The notes beneath the pieces were generated by a model. The model saw nothing but the letters and a program-made list of their open reading frames with translations. It ran no database searches and was not told the origin of the DNA. The translations under genes were made by a program, and so were the position numbers. This document shows, piece by piece, positions 48,785-61,116 of a DNA stretch of 64,000 nt. The stretch is from Moringa oleifera (taxonomy: Eukaryota > Streptophyta > Magnoliopsida > Brassicales > Moringaceae). The first letter of the stretch is position 1, and every line of letters begins with the position of its first letter. The stretch spans positions 7,068,001-7,132,000 of the forward strand of contig JAJFZO010000566.1 of the NCBI GenBank assembly GCA_021397835.1, read 5' to 3'.

Positions 48785-51700
48785 TAAGGTAGGCAACCCA
48801 CCAAGGAGGCACATGTAGTTGTGTCTGTAGATTCTCTTGAAAAAAAATGTGATGTGCTAGCTGTGACAAAATCCAATGTCTTAAATGAATGGATTCTTGA
48901 CTCAGCTTGCAACTATCATATATGTCCCACAGCTGAGTAGTTTCATGACATGAGGAATGATCAATATTATGAAGTTAAAGGCATTGAAACCATAGCTTTT
49001 AAGCTGAAAGATGGAACCATCAAAATCTTTAAAGAAGTAAGGCATGTGCCTTAACCAAAGAGGAACTTGATTTCTTTAGGCTTTTGGGAAGATAACTCTT
49101 TCAACTTAAAAGGATTGGGCATTATAGTGAGAAAAGCTTCAAATCCTCAATAATCGAAGGGTGTGAGGCAAGGATAAAGTTTCACATCTTGGTTTTTACG
49201 ACCAAAATGTTTTGGCCAAGCATCACAGGTTAAAGTTTGCTATAATTAGGCAATATAACTTAACTAAAATTATAGATTATGTGCATTTAAATTTGTAGGG
49301 TCTAGAGGCAACTTTAACCGTGGTGGATGCAAGCATTGCCTCTCTATTATTGATGACTTTTCAAGAAAGGTATGGCTATATATGTTAAAAAGAAAATATG
49401 AATGCTTTGAAAGGTTTGAAGAATGAAAGGTGTTGATAGAGAACCAAACTGGAAAAGGGCTTAAAGCTTTGAGAATTGATAATGGCTTGGAGGTTTACAG
49501 CTTATTTTTTTATGCTTATTACAAGGAGCATGGGATTTTGAGGCATATGATAGTGGGAAAAACTCCATAAAAGAACGGAGTTATAGAAAGGATGAATAGA
49601 ACCATCATGGAAAAGGTGAGGGGTATTCTATTCACCTCATGGCTTAGCAAGGATTTTAGGGGGAAACAACTATCACTGTGTATTTCATAAATAAATGCCC
49701 CTCAAAGGCCATAAACTTGATGATACCTTAAGAAAAATGGATCGAAAAAACCCTTAGTCTCAGTAATGTGTTTGGGTGTGCTACCTTTGCATATTAAAAT
49801 AATAAAGCTTAATTCAAGAGCAGTAAAAGGAGATTTCCTTGGCTATCCTAAAGAAGTGAAGGCTATAAGATCTATATAAAGAAGGGAAGAGTCTATGAGA
49901 CATTAAAGTGTCACATTCCAAGAGACTTTTCTACCAATGCTCAACAAGGAGGTGCTACTGCTAGCAATGAAAATCAAGAAGGATTGGAGGAATCAAAGAA
50001 GTCATAAAGGTTGAGATAGAATCAAAAAGATCTCGAGTCTCTACTAGACAAGCCTCAGAATCAAATAGTCTAGGCTTACAAAGAGAGTAGTAGTAAATTA
50101 CCTTTATAAATGATGATCAACAAGAGTTGCAGTGTAAGGATGACCATGATCAATTACTTAATATCTATTGGCTTCAGATAGGGATAGGAAAATCATTCAA
50201 CCACCAAGGAGATTCTTGAGTGAAGAGTCTAACACTAACTTGCCTGAAGGAGAACATTTTGTTTATGCCCTAAACATAGTTGAACAAATGCAAGAGTATC
50301 AAGAGCCTAGAAACTTTAGAGATGCTATGTCTAGATAAAATGGTATCCGTTCATGATATGCTATAAAGGAGGAAATTACCTATTTGGAGACAAATAAGAC
50401 TTGAAAGCTTGTACAAAGGCCTAAGGAGCAAAAAGTGATGGCTTGCAAGTGTATTTACAAGATCAAAGTAGTTAAGGGTGACGGAGCTCCAAAGAGGTTT
50501 AAAGTCAAGTTAATAGCTAAGGGCTTTACCTAAATCAAAGGAGTTGATTATACTAAGATCTTCTTTCTTGTGGTTAAGTGTAAAACCATAAGGGTGATCT
50601 TTGCTAAAGCAGCCTTAGAGGATTGGGAATTGGCATAAATGGATGTTAAAACTGCATTCCTACATGGAGAGTTCATGGAAACCATTTACGTGGAGCAACT
50701 CAGAGGCTTCAAGGCAAAAAGTAGGGAAAAATAGGTTACCTTCAGTAAAAATATTTATATGGCCTCAAGCAATCCCCTAGGCAGTGGTATAGGTGGTTTG
50801 ATACTTTAATTTTGAGTCAAGGCTTTAAGAAAAGCTCATATCATTCATGCTTATATCACAAGAATGCTAGCTGAAAGGATTTTATCTTGTTGTTACTTTA
50901 TGTTGATGATATGCTTATAATAAATTGCATGAGATATGTAAGTAATTTTTGGAGTAATCAAACAATTGAAAGATCACCAATTCAAAAAAAAATTATAACT
51001 GGGCATTGCGATCAACATGTTAGTGCATTGTTGCCTTCAGATGGCCATAAGTGCATGCATGTTACCCCTCCTAATAGCCACCCACGGCTACCTTAAGATC
51101 CTAAAATTATTTGGGGCCATGGTCTAGCCTAGCTAGCCCATGTAATCAACACCCATAACATGTGCGATGCATGCTAACGCCTTACTTGCATAGGGCACTC
51201 TTAGCTTGCCTGGAACTACTTATGCTATAGCATGTTAGGCCTTGTGCCCATGTTGTGTCGATTGTCGATAACCATGGTTAGCCTCCCACCCTTTTTGACC
51301 AAGGGATGTAGTATTTGTGGCACGTTCAGTGGGCATACGATCAAAAGATGTAGCAATGACGGGTTGGCTCGCGTGGGGCTCTCTTGGCTAGCCTGGCGTG
51401 CCTTGTGTCGCAACATGCTAGGCCTTGCATCCCTGCCATGTGTGCTTTCCATGCTCAGCACCAACCTATGCGGGTGGATAGGGGGGAGCTCGCATGGCCC
51501 ATGAGCGCCAACCAAGCATGTTAGCTATTTCGCTTTAAAAAGTCTTAAATGAAAATTTATTGCCAGTAAGAGGAAATATCAATATGTTGAATTCATCATG
51601 ATGGGTTAAAAACATTATTTACATGCAATTTTTTAGTAAAAATTTCACAAAGATTAGGAATAATAAAATCTGCCAACCCAAATATGAAGGGCAGACTCTT

Positions 51701-54700
51701 AATTAATTACATGATTTATTTGCACCATTTCTAGAGTAATTCAATAATTCAAAGACCACTACTTCATAAAAGGCTCGTAACTTGGCACTGTAGCCAACAT
51801 ATTGGTGCAGTGTTGCCTCTAGATGGCCTTGGGTACTTGCATGTTGCCCTGCCTAGTGCACTTAGAGCCACCCATGGCTACCTTGAAAGTTTAACATAGT
51901 TTAAAGCCATGGTAAAGCCCAACTAACCCATGTAATCAACACCCACAACGTATGCGACGCCTTACAGCGTGCTTGTGATTGCTTATGTTGGCTGCTCTTG
52001 GTTTGGAAAGTGTGCCTTATTCTATAGCATGCTAGGCTTTGCCCCCATGCCATACGTATTAGAAACAGCCATGGCAAGCTAACTGTGCCCTTATGCTACA
52101 GCACATTAAGCCTTTTGCCCATGCCATGTATGCTAGGTTTCCTACACCAAGTGCTTACCATATGGGTGGGTAGGGTGGGAGCATGCATGGCCCATAATCA
52201 CCTACCAAGCAGGTGAGTTCGTTCCCCCAAAAGAGTCTTAAATAAAAATTTACTTCAAGCAAAATAAAACATCAATATGATCAAGCTGTCATAATAGGTC
52301 TAAAAAATCATTTACAAGGAGTTTTGAACTAAAATTTTGCACACATGTAGGAAATAATCTAGTCTACCAACACAAAAAAAAAAAAATCAAAATTTTTTGA
52401 GCACCCCATTTTGTTTCATGAATTTCATACACCTAAAAAATTCATTAAAATCATGAAAATAGCATGTGAGTTGAAATGCTCCCAAATTTAAGGGGCAGAT
52501 TCTTAATCAATTTCTTGATTTATTTGAGTGATTTTTTAAGTAGTTCAATAATCAAAAGACTATTAATTCATAAAAAGTTCATAATTGGGTATTGCGACCA
52601 GCACGTTAGTGCAGCATTGCCTCTAGACGACCCAAGGTGCACTCATGCTACCGTGATAGTCCAGCACAGCTTGGATCCATCATCTAGCCTAGCTAGCCCA
52701 CGTAATCAATAACTACAGCATGTGCAACACCTTACAATGTGCTTACGACTTACTTGCTTGGGCGATCTTCGCTTGGTTGGTGCATTTTATGCTACAGAAT
52801 GCTAGGCTTTGTGCCCCAGCACTATTGGCCTTGTTCCCATCTTGTGCTTACAAGGATAGTGGTGGCTAGCCTCTTAAGCCCTTAGATCAAGTAATGTGGT
52901 ACTCGTAGCATACTCACTGGGCACACGATCAACGGACAAGGGACGAAGGGCTAAGTCTCCCATAGCGAGTGCTTGCCCATGTAGATGGGCAAAGGGGAAG
53001 CATGCGTGGCGTATGAGCACTTACCAAGGAGGTAAGGTCCTCCCCCCAAAGAGTCTTAAAGGAAAATTCACTTCTAGTAAAAGGAAACATCAATATATTT
53101 GAGCCCTCCTAATAGGTCTGAAAATTTATTTATAGGGAGTTTTGAGCTAAAATTTTGCACATTTGTAAAGAATAATTAAATCTACCAACACAAAAAATTT
53201 CTAAATTTATTGAGTATTTAATTTTTTCAATGAATTTCATAACTTAAAATGAAAAAAATTAAGAAAAATAACTTGTGAGTTAGAATGCTCTCAAATTCGA
53301 GAGGCAGAATCCAAATTAATTACATGATTTATTTGAGTCATTTGTTAAGCAATTCAATAATCAAAAGATCATCAATTCATAAAAAGTTCACAATTAGCAT
53401 TGCAATCAACATGTTGGTGTAACGTTGCCTCTAGATGGCCTAAAGTGCAGGCTACCTAGTCCAGTGCACTTGTAGCCACCTATGGCTACCCTAAGAGTCC
53501 AACATAGTTTGTGCCCATGGTGTAGCCCAGCTAGTCGATGTAATAAAAAAAGACAGTATGTGCAATGCCTCACAGCGTGCTTATGGCTTGCTTAGATAAG
53601 CACATTTGACTTGGTTGGCGCGCATTGTGCTATTGCACGGTAGGCCTTACACCCATGCCGTGCCTGCTAAGAATTGCCATGGCTAGCCTCCCATGCTCTT
53701 AGGCCAAGTGATGTGGTGCTTATTGCATGCTCGTTAGGCACATGGTCGAGGGACTTTATGATGAAGAGGTGGCTCACGTGGTGCTCTCTTGGCTTGGTTA
53801 GTGCACCTTATACCATAGCATGCTACCCCTTGTGACTATGCCATGTGCGTTGGATTTTCCACACCCAGTGCATATCGATGTAGGTTGGTAAGGGGAGCTG
53901 GCATGGCTCATGAGCGCCACCAAGAAGGTGAGCTCCTCCCCCCTAAAATGCCTTAAATGAAAATTCATTTTTAGGAAGAGGAAACATCAATATATCTCAA
54001 CCATCATAATGTTTAAGGCAAAAATTTGCACAGATGTAGAGAATAATCAAATCTACAAACACAAAAAGTTTCAAAATTTTCTTTGAATCCATTTTCTTTA
54101 ATGAATTTTATACAGCCAAAAATTAAAAAAATCATGAAAAATACCCCATGACTCGAAATGCTTCCAAATTTAAATTCCAAACTCTTAATGAATTGTATAA
54201 TTTATTGAAGTAAGTTTTAGAGCAATTCAATATTCAAAAGACTGTTAATTCATTAAAAGTTCACAACTGGGCATTATGACTAGCCCGTTGGTGCAACGTT
54301 GCATCTAGATGGCCTAGAGTGCATGCATGTTGCCTTGTCCAATGCACCTGCAGCTACCCATGGTTGCCCTAAGAGTTCAGCATAGCCTAGGGTTATGTTC
54401 TAGCCTAAAAAACGCATGCAATCAACACCTATATGACATGCAATGCCTCATAATGTGTTTGCAGCTTGCTTGCATGGGGCACCTTTGGCTTGGCTCGCAT
54501 GCGTTATGCTATATAATACACTAGGCCTTACACTCATATCATACTTGATGGGGAAGACCATGGCTAGCATCTCGTGTCCTTGCATCAGGCGCTCATGGGA
54601 CGCCTGTTGGACACATGACCTAGGGACATAGCAACGAGGGGCTAGCTCACGTGAGGCTCTCTTAGTTTGGCTAGCATGCCTAATGTTGCAAAACGCTGGG

Positions 54701-57700
54701 CCTTACACCCATGCCATGTGCATTGGGTTTCTCACTCATAATGCCTTCCCATATGGGTCGGTAGGCGCGAGCATGCATGGCTCGTGAGCACCCATCAAGC
54801 AGGTGAGCTCCTTTCCCCCTAAAAAGCTTTAAATGAAAATTCACTTCGTGTTGGAGGAAACATCAATGTGTCTAACCCATCATAATGAGTCTAAAGAATT
54901 ATTTTAGAAGGATTTTAAAGCTGAAATCTTGCACATATGATAAGAATAATCAGGCCTACCAATAAAAAAATTTCAAAATTTTTTTGAGTGTTCAATTTTT
55001 TTGTATGAATTTTATAAAGTCAAAACTTCAAAGTATCATGGAAAATAGCCCGTGAGATTGATGCTTCCATATTTAAGGTGTAGATTCCTAATGAATTGTG
55101 TGATTTATTGAACTAATTTCTTTAGAAATTCAATAATCAAAAGACCGTCAATTAAAAAAAGGTTCGCAATTCGCCATTATGGCCAACACATTGGTGTAAT
55201 GTTGCCTTCGAATGGCCTAAAGTGCATGCATCCTGCCCTATCCAATGAACCTGCAAGCACCTATAGTGCACTGAGAGTCTAGCATGGTTTGGGACCATGG
55301 TTTACCCAACTAGCCCTTGTAATCAATAGCAATAGCATGTTTGATGCCTTGCAACATGCTTACGGCTTGCTTGCATAGGGCATTCTTGGTTGGCTAGCAC
55401 ACCTTATACTGTTGTACATTGGGCCTTGTGCCCATGCCATGCCTAATGGGGATAATCATAGCTGGCCTCTCATGCCCTTGGGCACATGATCGACGGATGT
55501 AATGATGAGAGGTTAGCTCGCGTGGGGCTCTCTTAGCTCGGTTGGCATGCCTTATGCCCTAGCATGCTGGGTGTTACACCCATGCCAAGTGCACTTGGTT
55601 TCCCATGCCTAGCACCTGCCTATATGGGTGGACAAATGCGAGCACGCATGGCTCGTGAGTACCCACCAAGCAGGTGAGCTCTTCCCCTAGAAAAAGTCTT
55701 AAATGAAAATTCACTTTTGGGAGGAGGAAACATCAATATGTTTAAGTTGTCATAATAAGTCTAAAAAATTATTTACAAGAATTTTTTAGCTGAAATTTTG
55801 CACTAATGTAGACAATAATCCATTCTACTAACAAAAAAAAAATTAAAATCTTTTAAGAATTCTTTTTTTTTGAAGAATTTTATACCATAAAAAATTTAAA
55901 AAATCATCAAAATAGCCCGTAAGCTGGAATACTCCTAAAATTATGGAGTAGACTCCTAATGAATTGCAAGATTTATTTAAGTAATTTTAAGAGCGATTTA
56001 ATAATAAAAAATCATCAAAATCATCAAATGTTTATAATTAGGCATTGTGGCTAGCACATTGGTGTAGCGTTGCATCTAGATGGCCAAAGGTGCATGCATG
56101 CGACCTTTTCTAATGCCCCTATAGCCACCCATGGCTTTCCTAAGAGTCCACTACAACTTGGGCCCATGGTCTAGCCTAACAAACCCATGTAATCAACACT
56201 CGCAACACGTGCAATGCCTTACAGCATGCTTACGACTTGCTTACGTGGGGTGCCCATGGCTTGGCAAGGATGCCTCGTGGTACGACACATTAGGTCTTAT
56301 GTCTACATCGTGCTTGATAAGGAAGGCCATGGCTAGCCTCTCATGGCGTCACACTAGGCGCTCGTGGCACACTCACTTGGCACATGATTAAAGGTATAGT
56401 AATGAAGGCCTGGCTCACATGGGGCTTTGTTGGCTTGGTTGGCACGCCTTGTGCCCATGTGGGTGGGCATGAAAGGAGCACACATAGCTCATGAACACCC
56501 TCCAAGTAGCTCATCCCTTTTAAAAATCTTGAATGATAATTCACTTTCAACAAGAGAAAACATCAAAATGTCTGAGCCATCATAATGGATCTAAAAATTT
56601 ATTTACAAGAAGTTTTTAGCCAAAATTTTGCACAGATATAGAGAATAATTAGATTTATCAATATAAACAATTTTAGAATTTTTTGAGCATCTAATTTTTT
56701 ATGAATTCTATATAGCTGAAAGTTCAAAATATCATGAAAAGTAGTGTGTGAGTTGGAATGCTCCTAACTTTGGGGGCCAGGCTCCTAATGAATTGAATGA
56801 TTTATTTGAGTCATTTCTACAGTAATTCAACAATCAAAAGACCATCAATTGACAAAAAGTTAAAAATTAGGTATTGCAGCCAGCATGTTTGTGCAACGTT
56901 GCATATAGATGGGACAAAAGGCATGCATGCCACATTGTCCAGTGCACCTGCAACCACCCATGGCTACCTTGAGAGTCCAGCAAAGCTTGGGGCCAAGGTG
57001 TAGTGTAGCTTGCCCATGAAATCAACACCCACAACACGTGTGATGCCTTACAGCATGCTTATAGCTTACTTGAGTGAGGCACTCTTGGCTTCGTTGGCAC
57101 ACCTTGTGCTATTGTAAGCTGGGCCTTGTGCCCATGCTATACTTGTTGGGGGCAGCCATGGCTAGCCTCCCATGCCTTTGACCAAGCGATGAAGTGCTAA
57201 TGGCATGCTAGTTAGGCACACAATTGAGGGACGTAGCAACAAAGGGCTCGCTATGATGGGGCTCTCTTGGCTTTGCTAGTGCATTAGGTCTTGTGCCTAT
57301 GCCATGTGCGTTGGGTTTACCATGCCCAGCACTTGCCCATGTGGGTGGGCAAAAGGGAGCATGCATGGCTCATGAACGCCCACTCGATAGGAGAGCTCCT
57401 CCATGCTAAAAGGCATTAAATGAAAATTGACTTTTAGGAGGAGGAAACGTCAATATGTATGAGCTGTCATAATTAGTCTAAAAAAATAATTTTTGAATTT
57501 TTCAAGCAACCAATTTTTTTCATAAATTTTATATACTAAAAATTTTAAAAATTAGGAAAAATAGTCCGTGTGCCAAAATGCTCCCAAATTTAAGGGTAAA
57601 CTACTAATGAATTGCATACTTATTTGACTCAATTCTAGAGAAATTCAATAATAAAAAAACCATCAATTTCATAAAAAGCTCGTAATTGGGCAATGTAGCC

Positions 57701-60700
57701 AAGACGTTATAGCAATGTTGCCCTTAGATGGCCTAGGGAGCATGAATGTTGTTGTGTCTAGTGCATCTGCAACCACCTACGGTTGCCTTGAGAGTTTAGT
57801 ACAGCTTGGGCCATGGTCGAGCCAAGCTAACACATGTAATCAACACCCACAACACGTGAATGCCTCACAGCTTACTTGCAACTTACTTACATAGGGACCT
57901 TTTGCCTTGGCTGGCATGCCTTATGCTATGGCATGCTATGCCTTATGCTCATGCTGTGCCCACTGAGGGCAGCCGTGGCTAGCCTCCTATGCCCTTGGAC
58001 TAGGAAATGTGGCCCTCATGGCATGCTTAGTTGGCACACGATCAAGAGATGTAGCGAGGAGGGCTTGGCTTGCATGGAGCTTTCTCAGCTTAGCTAGCGC
58101 GCCTTGTGCCACAGCATGGTGGGCAATGCTGGAAGTGGGAATGTGGGTGGGCAACGGGTGGAGCATGCATGGATGATGAACACCTACCAAGCATGTTAGC
58201 TCTTCCCCTCAAGAGAGTCTTCAATGGAAATTGACTTCTAGGAGGATGAAACATCAATATGTCTCAGCCGTCATAATAGGTCTAAAAAATTATTTACTAG
58301 GAGTTTTATGCTAAAATTTTGTTCAGATATAGTGAATAAAATTATTTACTAAGCATCTAATTTTTTTACGAATTGTATATAATAAAGAATTCAAAAGATC
58401 ATGAAAATAACCCATGATTTGGAATGCTCCCAAATTTGGGGTGTAGACCCTATTGAACCTCATGATTTATTAGTCATTTATGCAACAATTCAACAATCAA
58501 AAGACCATCAATTCATAAAAAAACTTGCAAGTGGGCATTGCGGCTAACACGTAGGTGCAACATCGCATTTTAGATGGCTCATGGTGCATGCATACTACAT
58601 TTTCTAGTGAACTTGTAACCACCCACGGCTACCTTGAGAGTTTGGTGCAGCTTGGGGCGATGGTCCAGCCCAACTAGCACATGCAATCAACACCCACAGC
58701 ACATGAACGCTTCACAGCATGCTCGACTTGCTAGCATAGGGCACTCTTAGCTTGGCTGGCATGCCTTGTTCTACAATACACTGAGTCTTGTGCTTATGCC
58801 ATGCCTACTTATGGTAGCTGTGGTCAACCTCTTGTGCCTTTGAAGTAGGCGATGTGATGCTCGTTGCACTCTCGCTAAGCACACGATCGAGAGTTGTAGC
58901 GATGAGGGGCTACCTCGCATTAGGCTATCTTAGCTTGGTTGGCACGCCTTGTGCCAGAGCATGCTAGGCCTTGCGGCCATTCCGTGGCTGCTGGGCTTCC
59001 CATGCCTAGTGCTTGCCCATGTGAGTGGGCAAAAAGGGAGCACGCATGGCCCGTGGACACCCATCAAGCATGTGAGCTCCTCCCCCTTAGAGAAAATTCA
59101 CTTGTGGGAAGACAAAAACATCAATATGTCTGAACCGTCGTGATGAGTCTAAAAATTATTTACAAGGAGTTTTAAGCTAAAAGTTTGCAAGATGTAGCAC
59201 ATAATCAGATCTACCAACTAAAAAATTTCAAATTTTTCTAGGGATCTATTTTTTTTATAAATTTTATAAAGCTAAAAATTCAAAAAATATGGAAAATAAC
59301 ATGTGATTCGAAATGCTCCTAAATTTGAGGGATAGGCCCCTATTGAATTGCATGATTTATTTGAGTTAGTTTTGGAGCAAATTAACAATCAAAAGGCCAT
59401 AAATTCACAAAAAGCTCGCAAGTGGGCATTAAGGCCAACATGTCAGTGGAGCATCGCCTCTAGATGGCCCTGGGTGCATGCATGCTACCTATCTAGTGCA
59501 CCTGAAACAATCCACAGCTGCCCTAAAAGACCGCTACAGCTTGGCGACATGGTCTAGCCCAGTTAGCCCATGTAATCAACAGTCGTAGCCCTTGAACGGC
59601 TCATAACGTGCTTACGGCTTACTTGTCGGGGCGCTATTAGCTTGGCTGGCTCACCTTGTGCTATAGCACATTGGGCCTTGCACTCATGCCATGCTTGTTG
59701 GGGACAGCCGTGACTAGCATCCCATGCCCTAGGACCAAGCAATGCTATGTTCGTGACACACTTGCTAGGCACACGATCGAGGGATTTAATGATGAAGGGC
59801 TACACAATAGGGCTATTTTGGCTTAGCTAACACACCTTACGCTGCAGCATGTTGAGCCTTACGCATATGCCATGTGCATTAGGTGACCCACGCCTAACTC
59901 TTGCCCATGTGGGTCGGTAAGGGGAAACACGCATGGCCCATGAGCACCCACCAAGCAAGTGAGCTCCTCCCCTGTAAAGAAGGTTAATGAAAATTCACTT
60001 TTGACAGGAGGAAACATCAATATATTTGAGCCATTAATATGTAGCTAATAATCAGATCTACCCACACCAAAAATTTTAGAATTTTTAGAGCATAAAATTA
60101 TTTTGTGAATTTTATTCTGCCAAAATTTCCAAAAATCATGAAAAATAGCCTCTGAGTTAAAAGTGCTCTTAAATTTAAGGGGCAGACTCCTAATAGATTG
60201 CATGATTTATTTAAGTCATCTTTAGAGTAATTCAATAATCAAAAGACAGTCAATTCATAAAATGTTCACAATGGGCATTACAACAAGCACGTTGGTGTAG
60301 TGTTACCTCTGGATGGCCTAATTCCATGCATACTGCCTTATTCAGTGGACCAATAGCCACCATGACCGTCTTGAGAGTCCAGAAAGCTAAAGGCCATGGT
60401 CTAGCCTAGCTAGCCCATCAAATCAATGACCACTACACATGCGATGCCTCCTAACAAGCTTGCGACTTACTTGCATGGGGCGCTTTTATCTTGGCTAGCA
60501 CACCTTGTGCTATAGCATGTTAGACCCTACGCCCATACTGTGCCTACTTGGGACAATCGTGGCTAACCTCACATGTCCTTTCGCTAAGCGATGCAGCTTT
60601 TATGGCACACTTGCTAGGCACACAATCGAGTCATCTAGTGATGAGGGGATGGCTCACGTGGGCCTCCCATGGCACTTTAAGCCTTGCATCGTAACACCCT

Positions 60701-60883
60701 AGGCATTGCCCCCATGCCATGTGCGTTAGGTTTCCAACACTGGTGACTTACGGGTGGGCAAGGGGGAGAATGCATTGCATGTGAGCGCCTAACAAGAAGG
60801 TGAGCTCTTTATCCTTGAAGAGTCATAAATGAAATTTTACTTTCGGTAGGACAAGACATCAATATGTCTAAGCCGTCATAATG

Positions 60884-61116
60884 TAGGGAAAGGGATGACC
60901 CGCCGAATTCACATTAGAAATCACCAACATGAACATAAACGAAATCTTCAATTTCGTATAGAAACAAAATGAACCATTTCTATTCTCGGAGTTGAGGTAT
61001 ATGAAGAATGGCTTTTTGGTCCTTTTCATCCAGTGGTTAAGACATCGTCTTTTCATATCAAAAACACGAGTTCGATTCCCGTAAGGGATAAGTACTCATT
61101 CTCAGCTACTTTCATG
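60884..61116 (+). mobile_element. Organellar (mitochondrial-type) DNA insert in a satellite unit
   Basis: 233 bp interrupts one satellite unit between CATAATG and GTCTAAAAAATTA, phrases that are adjacent in all other units. Removing it brings the local unit from 1123 to 890 bp, in line with its neighbours. The insert carries a mitochondrial-type tRNA-Glu with 5' flank TCTCGGAGTTGAGGTATATG, which I associate with plant mitochondrial trnE from memory. ATG occurs at both borders, compatible with microhomology joining. It is a nuclear copy of organellar DNA. Confidence 0.75.
61019..61090 (+). tRNA. tRNA-Glu(UUC), mitochondrial type, decayed
   Basis: 72 nt with acceptor arms GTCCTTT and AAGGGAT, A-box-like CCAGTGGTTA, anticodon TTC within CTTTTCAT, and T arm with loop TTCGATT and 3' strand CCCGT. 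The acceptor stem pairs with two G-T wobbles. The D stem (ATCC/AGAC) and T stem (ACGAG/CCCGT) have mismatches, each repaired if one A is changed to G. This fits a once-functional mitochondrial trnE that decayed after nuclear insertion. Not expected to be functional. Confidence 0.7.

Larger units (their letters stand above)
47943..50922 (+). mobile_element. Copia retrotransposon copy 2, cut within reverse transcriptase
   Basis: Primer site, gag, protease, integrase and part of reverse transcriptase in the normal copia order, same strand and family as copy 1. Protease active-site region ILDSAC (Asp-Ser codons 48899-48904; Ala replaces the usual Gly). Integrase: DFSRKVWLYMLKRK (about 49350), then RIDNG (about 49470) and GVIERMNRTIMEKVRG (about 49580), giving recognisable Asp and Glu positions. 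Reverse transcriptase: MDVKTAFLHGEFMETIYVEQ (about 50640-50700). The polymerase motif YVDDM is the last recognisable part; satellite sequence follows within 10 bp. Several stops match CAA-to-TAA changes, for example ACCTAAATC at 50528 where copy 1 has ACCCAAATC. Confidence 0.93.
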
